Of a stretch of DNA of 39,112 nt, positions 25,747 to 32,685 are shown one piece after another. The first letter of the stretch is position 1. Every line of letters starts with the position of its first letter. Below the pieces are notes generated by a model. That model did not search any database and was not told the DNA's origin. It was given only the letters and a program-made list of their open reading frames with translations. A program made the position numbers and the translations under genes. The DNA is taken from the NCBI GenBank assembly GCA_021737185.1, contig JAIPEL010000027.1, forward strand, positions 1 to 39,112, given 5' to 3'. The stretch comes from Desulfobacterales bacterium (GTDB lineage Bacteria > Desulfobacterota > Desulfobacteria > Desulfobacterales > CAFBRK01).

Positions 25747-27371
25747 GCGCCACCAACGCGGCGGCGGACTTGATTCTGTACAACGGGAGGGTGGAAACCC
25801 TCGATCCTTCCCGCCCGGCCGCAGAGGCGGTCGCCTGCACCCGGGGCCGGATTGCCGCGGTGGGCGCCGACGATCGGATCCGATCGTTGGCCGGCCCGGC
25901 CACCGAGCAAATCGACATGAAAAAAAGGCTTCTGCTACCCGGCTTCACCGACGCCCATATCCACTTTTACGAATGGGCGGTGAACCGGCATGGCTTGAAC
26001 CTGGCCGATCTTCCTTCGCTTCAGGCGCTTGCCGAAATCGTCGGAAAAGCATCGTCAAGGGCGCCTGCCGGCAAATGGATTCTCGGTCAGGGATGGAACG
26101 AAACCGATTGGGAAGCACCGCAAATGCCGACCCGAGACGTACTGGACGAGGCTGCACCGGACCATCCCGTTCTCCTGTGGCGCTGCGACCTGCACCTGGC
26201 CGCGGCCAACTCCAAGGCCCTGGCTGCAGCAGGCATCGGACCGGAGACGGCCGATCCGCCCGAAGGTTGCATCGAACGGGACCGGCACGGAAGGCCCACC
26301 GGCATCCTTCGTGAGCTGGCCATCAACCGGGTCCGGCAAGCCATTCCAAGGCCCTCTTCCGAGGAAGTGGGCGCTGCCTTTCTGAGCGGGGCTTCCGCCC
26401 TCCACCGCCTGGGTATCACCGGCATCCACGACATTCGCCTGATGAACGACCGCGATGGAGAGACCGCGCTGCAAGCCTTTTCCGAGCTTCACCGCCGCGG
26501 GCGTCTGCCGCTCCGCTGCTGGGTGACCCTGCCCGCACACCGCATGTCCGACGCCATCGACCGGGGCCTTCGCACCGGCATGGGCGACGACCGCCTCCGG
26601 GTCGGCCACGTCAAGTTTTTTTATGACGGAGGCGTGGGCGCCCGGACAGCCTGGATGACCGAACCGTATCTGGACGGGGGGATCGGGATGCCGATGATGC
26701 CCGCCGAGGAACTCGCCGAGGCTGTTCAAACCGCCGAGGCCGCAGGCCTTTCGGTGATGATTCACGCCGTAGGAGACCGGGCGAACCGGGACCTGGTCGA
26801 ACTCTTCTCGGATCTTTCGCAGCGGCGGGAAAAGCCGCTGGCCATCCCTCACCGGATCGAGCACATGCAGGTCGTCCGTCCCGAGGACGCCGCAAAACTG
26901 GCCGATCTGGATATTGCCGTATCCGTCACCCCGCCCAACATGATCCTCGACATCAACCTGATCGATGCGGTCATGGGAGAGCGGGGTAGATGGGCTTATG
27001 CATTCCGGCGGCTGATCGACACCGGTTCGCCGGTCATGTTCAGCTCGGACTGCCCGGTCTGCGACCCCAACCCGATGGCGGGCATCCACGCCGCCGTAAC
27101 CCGGCAGCGCATCGACGGCACGCCCGCCGGCGGATGGTACCCGGAGCAGCGGGTGAGCGTAGACGAGGCGGTCAGGGCGTACACCCAGACGCCGGCCCGG
27201 GTCCACGGCCTCGGAAACGAGTTTGGCAGCATCTCGGAAGGAAAGCGCGCGGATCTGGTCGTCCTGGAAGAAGACATCTACACCGCAGTCCCGGCCCGTA
27301 TCGCCGACGTGAAGGTGGACCTGACGGTCTTTGACGGCAAAGTGGTATTCAGGCGGCAGGAGACCGAGTAA
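25743..27371 (+). CDS. Amidohydrolase, YtcJ type
   Basis: A 542-residue metal-dependent hydrolase of the amidohydrolase 3 group. LLPGFTDAHIHFYEW carries the HxH metal ligands; HAVGDRANRDLVELF and PHRIEHMQVVRPED supply later metal-site histidines, and MFSSDCPVCDPNPMAGI is the C-terminal Asp motif. GKRADLVVLEEDIYTAVPARIADVKV is the usual terminal beta-sandwich. ATGA overlap with the epimerase-family gene implies coupled expression. It probably opens an amide, lactam or cyclic intermediate of the imported compound. YtcJ-type enzymes rarely have known substrates, so the role in the pathway is inferred from context. Confidence 0.88.
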   Translation: MSATNAAADLILYNGRVETLDPSRPAAEAVACTRGRIAAVGADDRIRSLAGPATEQIDMKKRLLLPGFTDAHIHFYEWAVNRHGLNLADLPSLQALAEIVGKASSRAPAGKWILGQGWNETDWEAPQMPTRDVLDEAAPDHPVLLWRCDLHLAAANSKALAAAGIGPETADPPEGCIERDRHGRPTGILRELAINRVRQAIPRPSSEEVGAAFLSGASALHRLGITGIHDIRLMNDRDGETALQAFSELHRRGRLPLRCWVTLPAHRMSDAIDRGLRTGMGDDRLRVGHVKFFYDGGVGARTAWMTEPYLDGGIGMPMMPAEELAEAVQTAEAAGLSVMIHAVGDRANRDLVELFSDLSQRREKPLAIPHRIEHMQVVRPEDAAKLADLDIAVSVTPPNMILDINLIDAVMGERGRWAYAFRRLIDTGSPVMFSSDCPVCDPNPMAGIHAAVTRQRIDGTPAGGWYPEQRVSVDEAVRAYTQTPARVHGLGNEFGSISEGKRADLVVLEEDIYTAVPARIADVKVDLTVFDGKVVFRRQETE

Positions 27372-27377
27372 AATTTC

Positions 27378-27412
27378 GAATTTAGAAATTAGAATTTAGA
27401 AATTAGAATTTA
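27378..27412. repeat. 14-bp AT-rich tandem repeat, 2.5 units
   Basis: GAATTTAGAAATTA occurs at 27378-27391 and 27392-27405, then partially at 27406-27412, directly after the amidohydrolase stop codon. The composition contrasts with the GC-rich coding DNA around it. Confidence 0.7.
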
Positions 27413-27468
27413 CCGAAGCCCGCCTTACAGATCGTGCAAACGGTTTTTGGTTGCCGGTGAAGCAATTC

Positions 27469-27524
27469 CATATGAGGACTGCGGCTGGCCGGTGGAGCCG
27501 ACCAGTTTGATCAAAGATGAAACT
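27469..27524. repeat. Degenerate copy of the 89-bp dispersed repeat (copy D)
   Basis: The segment GCCGACCAGTTTGATCAA followed by AGATGAAACT matches the middle of the repeats at 27978-28066 and 38880-38968. The flanks (CATATGAGGACTGCGGCTGG) are diverged. A further fragment with TTTCATACGAGC and CTGGCCGGC lies at 27697-27731. Confidence 0.6.
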
Positions 27525-27564
27525 CCGGTTTCGTGTGAACTTTTCGGTGTCTTAAGCCGAGAAA

Positions 27565-27679
27565 AATCCCCCCATCCCCCCTTTTTCCAAAGGGGGGTGC
27601 GCTTCGGGCATTTGTTCGGATTTGCCAAAGGCGAAAGCCTCAAAGTCCCCCTTTGGAAAAGGGGGATTTAGGGGGATTT
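27565..27679. repeat. Inverted repeat of C/G-runs (CCCCCTTT...AAAGGGGG type)
   Basis: The left arm (27565-27598, AAATCCCCCCATCCCCCC then TTTTTCCAAAGGGGGG) is nearly the reverse complement of the right arm (27646-27679, TCCCCCTTTGGAAAAGGGGG then ATTTAGGGGGATTT). Each arm is also palindromic itself. This is a widespread intergenic repeat type in deltaproteobacteria and could act as a bidirectional terminator. Confidence 0.65.
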
Positions 27680-27752
27680 GATATGATAGCAAATGAAATT
27701 TCATACGAGCCCCGTTGCTGGCCGGCGGGGCTTATTGAAAAAAACCGGTTTT

Positions 27753-27932
27753 ACCATGAAGGACATGAAGAGCATGAAGAAGAAAATGGATAGGTGACAG
27801 GGCCGGGGGCTATGCCTTCATGCGCTTCAGGGGGGGCCGACACCCGGCTCGAGCGGGGCAAGCCCATGAAGCCAGGGGCCTGTATTCCTTAACCTATTGT
27901 TTTTCCTTCATGTCCTTCATGATCTTCATGGT
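27753..27932. repeat. 180-bp element with ~43-bp inverted arms of CATGAAG repeats
   Basis: The left arm (27753-27795) begins ACCATGAAGGACATGAAG and ends ATAGGT. The right arm (27891-27932) is its imperfect reverse complement, beginning AACCTATTGTTTTTCC and ending CTTCATGGT. Within each arm CATGAAG recurs at 9-bp spacing. The centre is GC rich. It has no plausible coding content and resembles a fold-back repeat. Confidence 0.6.
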
Positions 27933-27977
27933 TCGATCGTTTTGTCCTTCCCATAGAAAAACATCGAATTCGGGGGA

Positions 27978-28066
27978 AGTTTCATACGAGCGCCGCCTCT
28001 GGCCGGCTGCGCCGACCAGTTTGATCAAGAATGAAACTATGCCATTTTGGCCTAGTTTCACATAAG
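27978..28066. repeat. 89-bp dispersed repeat (copy A)
   Basis: From AGTTTCATACGAGCGCCG to GTTTCACATAAG, this segment matches the reverse complement of 38880-38968 at about 85 of 89 positions. It contains inner inverted repeats AGTTTCAT/ATGAAACT. Both copies create the same short open frame beginning MKLCHFGLVSHK, which is a repeat-borne artefact rather than a gene. This copy ends 16 bp from the KamA stop codon. Confidence 0.8.
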
Positions 28067-28081
28067 GCCTTGCTTCGGGGC

Positions 28082-30559
28082 TTACCGATCAAACACCAGA
28101 AACCCGCCCGTGTCGGTCAGCCCTGCCACCGGCACCACCGGTGCGCCGTCCGGATCCGTCTCGACGCCTTCGGGCCATTCGAATCCGGCCTCCATCTGCC
28201 GGTAGTAATCCAGGTCATAGGGCGAGAGCCGAACCAGGAGCCGCTCCCGGTCCCGGTACAGCCGGGAGGTCAGACCGAAGTCGACCTCTCCCAAGGCAGT
28301 GCGGATGATGTACCGGGGGATCTCCCGGCCGCTGCCGTCTTTTCTGACCCGGGTGCCGATGTCGATCACATGGGCCACGTCCACCGGCCGGAGGCGGTTC
28401 CACTTTTCCTGAAACGCCATGCCGGCCACCAGCACGTGGTGAAATTCGATCCCCGCCTCCCGGAGGCGGTAGGCGATCCGGTTGATCTCGTCTGCGCTGT
28501 CGTTGATCTCACCGAGCAGCGGTGCGTTGGCGTAGACGGTGATGCCTTTGTTCCGGAGTTTTTCCGCCAGTTCCCGGTGGACCGGCCCGATCTGGGAGCT
28601 GTGCACAAACTGGGCTTCGATTTCCAGGCGCAGGGGCCGGACCACGGTCAGGCGGTTCAGGCAGCCGAGGCGGTCGAGAACGGCTGTCGTATACCGCTCC
28701 GGTGCGCAGGCGAACTTCAGGCTCCGGAGCCGCAGCGCATTGACATGTTCGATTCGGCCGATCCGGTCGACCAGACGCTCCACCTTCGCCAGCCGACCGA
28801 CGGCGTCGTCGGCCGCGGCCAAGACCACGTCGGTGACGGCCCGGTTTTGCTCCAGGTACGTCAAGTCGCCGTCGAACCGGTCCAGATCGATCTCCACACG
28901 GGTCTTGTGAACCCGGGAGACGCCGGCAATCCCGGTGGCAACGATCGATGCCGGCGGCGCGCCGTCTTTTAGCATCGATTCGGCGGCGGCTGCCAGGAGC
29001 TCGGCGTCGGTTTTCAGATTCCGGTGAGCGACCGGCTGCCGGCTGCCCAACAGCAGCGCGTCGTCGCCGATGTCGGCCATGTAGCGGCAGTCGATGGTCC
29101 CTTCCCCGTTGACCCTGACGATATCCAGCTCGTTGGCGATCGGGGCGAATGCCTTGAAATAGTCCGGGGTATAGGGGGTGCGGATCCAGATGAAGCGGTC
29201 GTTTTCCGCATCCCGCTCCACGGCCCACCCGCTGGAGTGCCAGTCCATCTTTCCGATGGGGGTGGCCGTGCAGATTCGGGGGATGACCCGGTCCGAAAGA
29301 TGGGCCCTCAGGTAGTGGGCGGCTTCGATCCCCTTGGCGATCGAGGTCCAGTAGATCCGGTTTCCCTGGATGGGGCTGCACGGAATGTAGATGTAGTGAA
29401 GTTCTGCGCCGGCCCCGCGAAGCAGGCTGAACAGCCGGACCAGTTCGGGTCCCTGATCGTTGCAGTCTTTCAAAAACGGGGTCTGGACATAGACGGCCAT
29501 GCCGTGGTTGACGAAATCGGTGATCAGATCGAGGCTCTGGAGGGAAACCTCGTCGGGGTGGATGAAGTGCGTGGCGATCTCCAGCCGCTTTCCCCGCATT
29601 TGGAGCTCCTGGTTTTTCGCCTTGATGTATTTTAGCAGGGAGGAATTGCCCGCGTAGAACAGGTTCGGATAGTAGGCAATGGACCGGGTCGCCAGGCGCA
29701 GGGTCTGCACGTGGGGAATTTGCATCAGCCCTTCGACGGCGGCGGCCAGATTCTTTCGGTTCATGAACGGATCGCCGCCGGTGATCACGATCTCTTTGAC
29801 GGTCGGCGTCTGGGCAACGTAGGCCACGGCGTTTTTTACGTCCTTCACCGTGGGGTTTGCTTGATTGCGGGAATCTTTGTGCTTGCGGAAGCAGAACCGG
29901 CAGTAGACAGGGCAGCTCATGTTGAGCAGAAAAATCACCCGGTTCTGGTACATCTGCTCGAGCAGGCCCTGGTGGAACTGGCCGATCCAGGTGTTGACGT
30001 GGCCTGACGGATCCAGCTCCTCGACAAACGGCATATACTGGTAGGCGACGTTGGATGAGACGCGCATCTGCCGCAGCACGTGGCTCGAAAGCCGAACGGG
30101 GTATGTTTCAAGGACGCGGGAGAGCCGGTCCCGGTCCTCGTCCGGGACGCGGGTGTGCGTCAGGGACTCGAGCCTTTCCACCGATTTTACGGCGGTGAAT
30201 TTGTCGCCGGGCAGGATCTGCTCCAAGAGGGCCACCAGCAGCAGATGGGGGAAAACGACCCCGTTGACGGCGATCTGCGTCCGGCTGCCGGCGCCGGTTT
30301 GCAGCAGCTGCTCAGCCAGGGTCCGGCAAAGCCCTTCGGGATCGTCGGGGCAGCCGGCTGCGGCGAGCAGGCGAGACAACCGGTCTTTTCCGTCCCCTTC
30401 GCCGATGATTTCGACAAACTCCCGGCCCACCAGGGATGCCGTGCCGTAGAATTCCAGAAATTCGGTCAGTGTATCGACAAGGGCAAAAGCGGTCGGCGCC
30501 GCGTTTTCTTCGACGGCAAAAGCGGTCGCTGGAATCGGGCTTTCTTTGGCCATTTGCAT
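28082..30559 (-). CDS. KamA-family radical SAM protein with a second, degenerate barrel
   Basis: An 825-residue protein, about twice the size of lysine 2,3-aminomutase. The N-terminal half has the radical SAM cysteines C216, C220 and C223 (CPVYCRFC), VITGGDPFMN, and KamA-like VYVQTPFLKDCNDQGPEL. The usual PLP motif PGGGGK is not seen; PIGKMDWHSSGW (Lys437) may be the counterpart. From about 555 the sequence repeats the barrel pattern without the Fe-S cysteines: ITVYANAPLLGEINDSADEI parallels the first half. The neighbour ablB suggests a beta-lysine pathway, so it may replace AblA, but another amino acid substrate is possible. AGGAG precedes the ATG at 30559. Confidence 0.85.
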   Translation of the reverse strand: MQMAKESPIPATAFAVEENAAPTAFALVDTLTEFLEFYGTASLVGREFVEIIGEGDGKDRLSRLLAAAGCPDDPEGLCRTLAEQLLQTGAGSRTQIAVNGVVFPHLLLVALLEQILPGDKFTAVKSVERLESLTHTRVPDEDRDRLSRVLETYPVRLSSHVLRQMRVSSNVAYQYMPFVEELDPSGHVNTWIGQFHQGLLEQMYQNRVIFLLNMSCPVYCRFCFRKHKDSRNQANPTVKDVKNAVAYVAQTPTVKEIVITGGDPFMNRKNLAAAVEGLMQIPHVQTLRLATRSIAYYPNLFYAGNSSLLKYIKAKNQELQMRGKRLEIATHFIHPDEVSLQSLDLITDFVNHGMAVYVQTPFLKDCNDQGPELVRLFSLLRGAGAELHYIYIPCSPIQGNRIYWTSIAKGIEAAHYLRAHLSDRVIPRICTATPIGKMDWHSSGWAVERDAENDRFIWIRTPYTPDYFKAFAPIANELDIVRVNGEGTIDCRYMADIGDDALLLGSRQPVAHRNLKTDAELLAAAAESMLKDGAPPASIVATGIAGVSRVHKTRVEIDLDRFDGDLTYLEQNRAVTDVVLAAADDAVGRLAKVERLVDRIGRIEHVNALRLRSLKFACAPERYTTAVLDRLGCLNRLTVVRPLRLEIEAQFVHSSQIGPVHRELAEKLRNKGITVYANAPLLGEINDSADEINRIAYRLREAGIEFHHVLVAGMAFQEKWNRLRPVDVAHVIDIGTRVRKDGSGREIPRYIIRTALGEVDFGLTSRLYRDRERLLVRLSPYDLDYYRQMEAGFEWPEGVETDPDGAPVVPVAGLTDTGGFLVFDR

Positions 30560-30656
30560 GACAGACTCCTGACGTCGATCATAGGATGCAGCCCTCGGGG
30601 GCCATGGCCCCTCTTAGGAAAAGCCCCCCCTGCTGTCAACCAGAATCGGCAAGACG

Positions 30657-30685
30657 CTTATAGGGATTGTCAAAAAGCGTGTTGA
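30657..30685 (-). promoter_or_regulatory. Candidate promoter for the KamA gene
   Basis: On the minus strand TCAACA (30680-30685) and TATAAG (30657-30662) are 17 bp apart, with start expected near 30650 and a leader of about 90 nt. The -35 box matches consensus at four of six positions. Confidence 0.4.
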
Positions 30686-30752
30686 GGTGATGCCCAATCC
30701 GAACCGTCTGCCTTGGATCAGATATGCGTAATTTTTGAAAATGAAAAAATTG

Positions 30753-30849
30753 TAGAGCGCTTGGCTTGATCAAGATCGCATATGATTGACCCTCCCACGG
30801 GGCCGCGAAACACTTCTGCTATCGGAACGGTATTTTGCCAAGCGCTCTA
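30753..30849. repeat. 97-bp element with perfect 13-bp terminal inverted repeats (copy 2)
   Basis: TAGAGCGCTTGGC (30753-30765) and GCCAAGCGCTCTA (30837-30849) are exact reverse complements. The end at 30818-30849 matches, inverted, the first 32 bases of copy 1 at 20061-20092 with two differences. The element covers the last codons and stop of ablB, encoding YRALGKIPFR. It lies between ablB and the KamA gene. Confidence 0.6.
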
Positions 30850-31667
30850 TACCAGACCCACATGCTCTCGATCCGTCCGCCGATGTGGGTGTTGTTCTGC
30901 AGTGCTCCGGAAAACCGGTATCCGCCTTTTTTGAACGTGATGTTCATGGCCGGTGAAACACTGCGGGAAATGGTGTAGGCCACCCTCATGCCGCAATCGG
31001 CCATGGTCGCTTCCATTCGGACCAGGAGCCGGCCTGCCAGCCCTTTGCCGCGGCTTTGCCGGGCCACGGCAAAATCGGTCATTTCCACGGTGCCGTTTTC
31101 CGGATCCATCTCGCAGCTTCCCAGCGCTGCGATCCGGCCTTCTTCTCGGATGCTGAAAAAGCGTGTGTCTGCGGCCATGGCCCGGATCAAAAACGACGGA
31201 TCGTGGATGGGAAACGGGTAGGTGGAAAATACCTGCCGGTAGAGCCGGCTCATCTCTGGTGCATCGTCCGGGCCGCACTCGATGACATCGGCGGCTTCTG
31301 CACCGTCTTTACTCCGTTCGGCGGGCGTCTCCGCCACGGCCGCCAGGCTCTCTTCGACGGCTCCGGGCCGCTGCTCTTCGGTTCTTTCGGGATTGACGAA
31401 AAGCGACATGAACAGGACCGCATCCCCGTTTTTGAAAAAATCCGGGATACGCGCCTCGGTGCGATACCCACCGCGCCGAAAGTTTTCTGACAGGGATTCG
31501 GGAACTTTGGCCAGGATTTTTCCGTAGCCGTTTACCCGGGCCAGGCGGGAAAGCTCTGGGACAATCCGGGAAACATCGCCGGGATGCAGCTTCATCAGGT
31601 AGATCCGCCGGTTCAGGGGACCGTGCTGAACCGTGGATCGGAAAAGGGTTTCGATGGTGTCTGCCAT
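30819..31667 (-). CDS. ablB: Beta-lysine N6-acetyltransferase
   Basis: AblB acetylates beta-lysine to N-epsilon-acetyl-beta-lysine, an osmolyte known in methanogens and some bacteria. This 282-residue protein has the family N-terminal region (NGYGKILAKVPESLSENF, GGYRTEARIPDFFKNGDAVLF) and a C-terminal GNAT domain (about 130-260) with the acetyl-CoA motif RQSRGKGLAGRLL. AYTISRSVSPAMNITFKKGGY and NNTHIGGRIESMWVWYR are also AblB-like. It lies upstream of the KamA gene on the same strand, but 259 bp with a repeat and a candidate promoter separate them. The C-terminal ten residues and the stop are supplied by the repeat at 30753-30849. Confidence 0.88.
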   Translation of the reverse strand: MADTIETLFRSTVQHGPLNRRIYLMKLHPGDVSRIVPELSRLARVNGYGKILAKVPESLSENFRRGGYRTEARIPDFFKNGDAVLFMSLFVNPERTEEQRPGAVEESLAAVAETPAERSKDGAEAADVIECGPDDAPEMSRLYRQVFSTYPFPIHDPSFLIRAMAADTRFFSIREEGRIAALGSCEMDPENGTVEMTDFAVARQSRGKGLAGRLLVRMEATMADCGMRVAYTISRSVSPAMNITFKKGGYRFSGALQNNTHIGGRIESMWVWYRALGKIPFR

Positions 31668-31774
31668 AGCGTAAAATCCGAAATCCGAATGTAAGGTCTT
31701 GTTCTACCGGCTGCGGTTCGGTATGGAGAAATCTGTTCGAGGTAAAGCAGCGTCTAAACCTTGCAGGAGGCCCT

Positions 31775-32437
31775 GTGAAATATCCGTATCTGATTTACCA
31801 ACAGCACCTGGATCACGCCCCGATCTTTGCAGACCTCGAAGGAGACCCTTACGTGGCCGATCTGTCAACGGCCAATCTCCTTCTCAACCGAATCGACGTC
31901 CGAGACCAGCAGACATACCAGAGAATCCTCGAAAGGGAAATGCAGCCAAGCTACAAATGGGGCTTTTCCGGATACCTGGAAAACCGCGAATCGCTGCTGC
32001 GGGACTGCCCCCAGATGATGGAAAAAGGCCGCTATTTTCACCTGGGGCTCGACATCATCGTTGCCAGGGGGACTCCCCTTTGCGCACCGCTTGCCGCAGA
32101 AGTGGCAGAAGCCGGCTACGAGAAGGGAGAGGGCAACTACGGCGGTTTCGTGCTGTTGAAACACCAATCGGAGCGATTCGAGACCTTTTACAGCTTTTAC
32201 GGCCACCTCGATTCGGATCGGCTACCGGCGGTGGGCATCGCCCTTTTGCCCGGCGAACCGTTTGCCTTCATCGGCGATTTTCACCAGAACGGCAACTGGT
32301 TCTACCACACGCACCTTCAGATCATCACCCAAAGGGGCCTGGCCGAAGGCTACCTGTCCAAGGGGTACTGTGCCGCCGAAGATCTGCCGTGGATCAACGG
32401 GCTGTGCCCGTCTCCACTGCCACTGTTCCGAAGGTGA
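31775..32437 (+). CDS. M23 (LytM-like) metallopeptidase-family protein
   Basis: A 220-residue protein with LytM-type zinc motifs: HLGLDI (HxxxD) near residue 90, FYGHLD, and HTHLQI (HxH) near 183. The region between contains GNYGGFVLLKHQ and LLPGEPFAFIGDF, as in the M23 beta fold. There is no signal peptide, unusual for a cell wall hydrolase, so it may be cytoplasmic with another role or exported non-classically. The start is a GTG at 31775 with AGGAGG five bases upstream. It diverges from ablB and is followed by a MITE-like element. Confidence 0.8.
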   Translation: MKYPYLIYQQHLDHAPIFADLEGDPYVADLSTANLLLNRIDVRDQQTYQRILEREMQPSYKWGFSGYLENRESLLRDCPQMMEKGRYFHLGLDIIVARGTPLCAPLAAEVAEAGYEKGEGNYGGFVLLKHQSERFETFYSFYGHLDSDRLPAVGIALLPGEPFAFIGDFHQNGNWFYHTHLQIITQRGLAEGYLSKGYCAAEDLPWINGLCPSPLPLFRR

Positions 32438-32443
32438 TGGGTT

Positions 32444-32574
32444 GATGAAGTCGTAAAAAGTCCCCGAAACCTTCGTCTCGCTTGATCTGGTCTTTATAAG
32501 TTATAGAAAATACTGGATTCCCGCCTGCGCGGGAATGACGGAAAAGGGAAATTCGGCCTTTTTACGAGACCATC
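32444..32574. mobile_element. 131-bp MITE-like element with imperfect 20-bp terminal inverted repeats
   Basis: The ends GATGAAGTCGTAAAAAGTCC and the reverse complement of GGCCTTTTTACGAGACCATC agree at 16 of 20 positions, with a perfect TCGTAAAAAG/CTTTTTACGA core (32451-32460, 32558-32567). The centre carries the hairpin ATTCCCGCCTGCGCGGGAAT (32517-32536), a very common bacterial intergenic palindrome. No coding capacity. It lies 7 bp after the M23-like gene and may terminate it. Confidence 0.6.
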
Positions 32575-32576
32575 AT

Positions 32577-32665
32577 GGGTTGATTGGTTGATTCGTTGAT
32601 TGGTCGATTGGTTTTGCCCTGCCCAATTAACCATTTAACGAATTGACCAATCAACCAAATCAAAA
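32577..32665. repeat. TTGATTGG tandem/inverted repeat upstream of the aminotransferase
   Basis: Four units of GATTGGTT-like sequence (GATTGGTTGATTCGTTGATT and continuing to 32612) are mirrored by AATTGACCAATCAACCAAAT near 32641-32660. The two arms can pair over about 20 bp. It occupies the leader region of the aminotransferase gene. Confidence 0.55.
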
Positions 32666-32685
32666 AAGAAGGGAATATAGCAAAA

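Noticed and set aside
27753-27932. Small protein gene rich in Met-Lys (CATGAAG repeats)
   Set aside because: The symmetry of the two arms shows it is a fold-back DNA repeat. No ribosome site or stable frame across the element.
28031-28972. Plus-strand frame starting MKLCHFGLVSHK and running opposite the KamA gene
   Set aside because: It starts inside a dispersed repeat and continues as antisense of KamA; the same peptide occurs at the other repeat copy.
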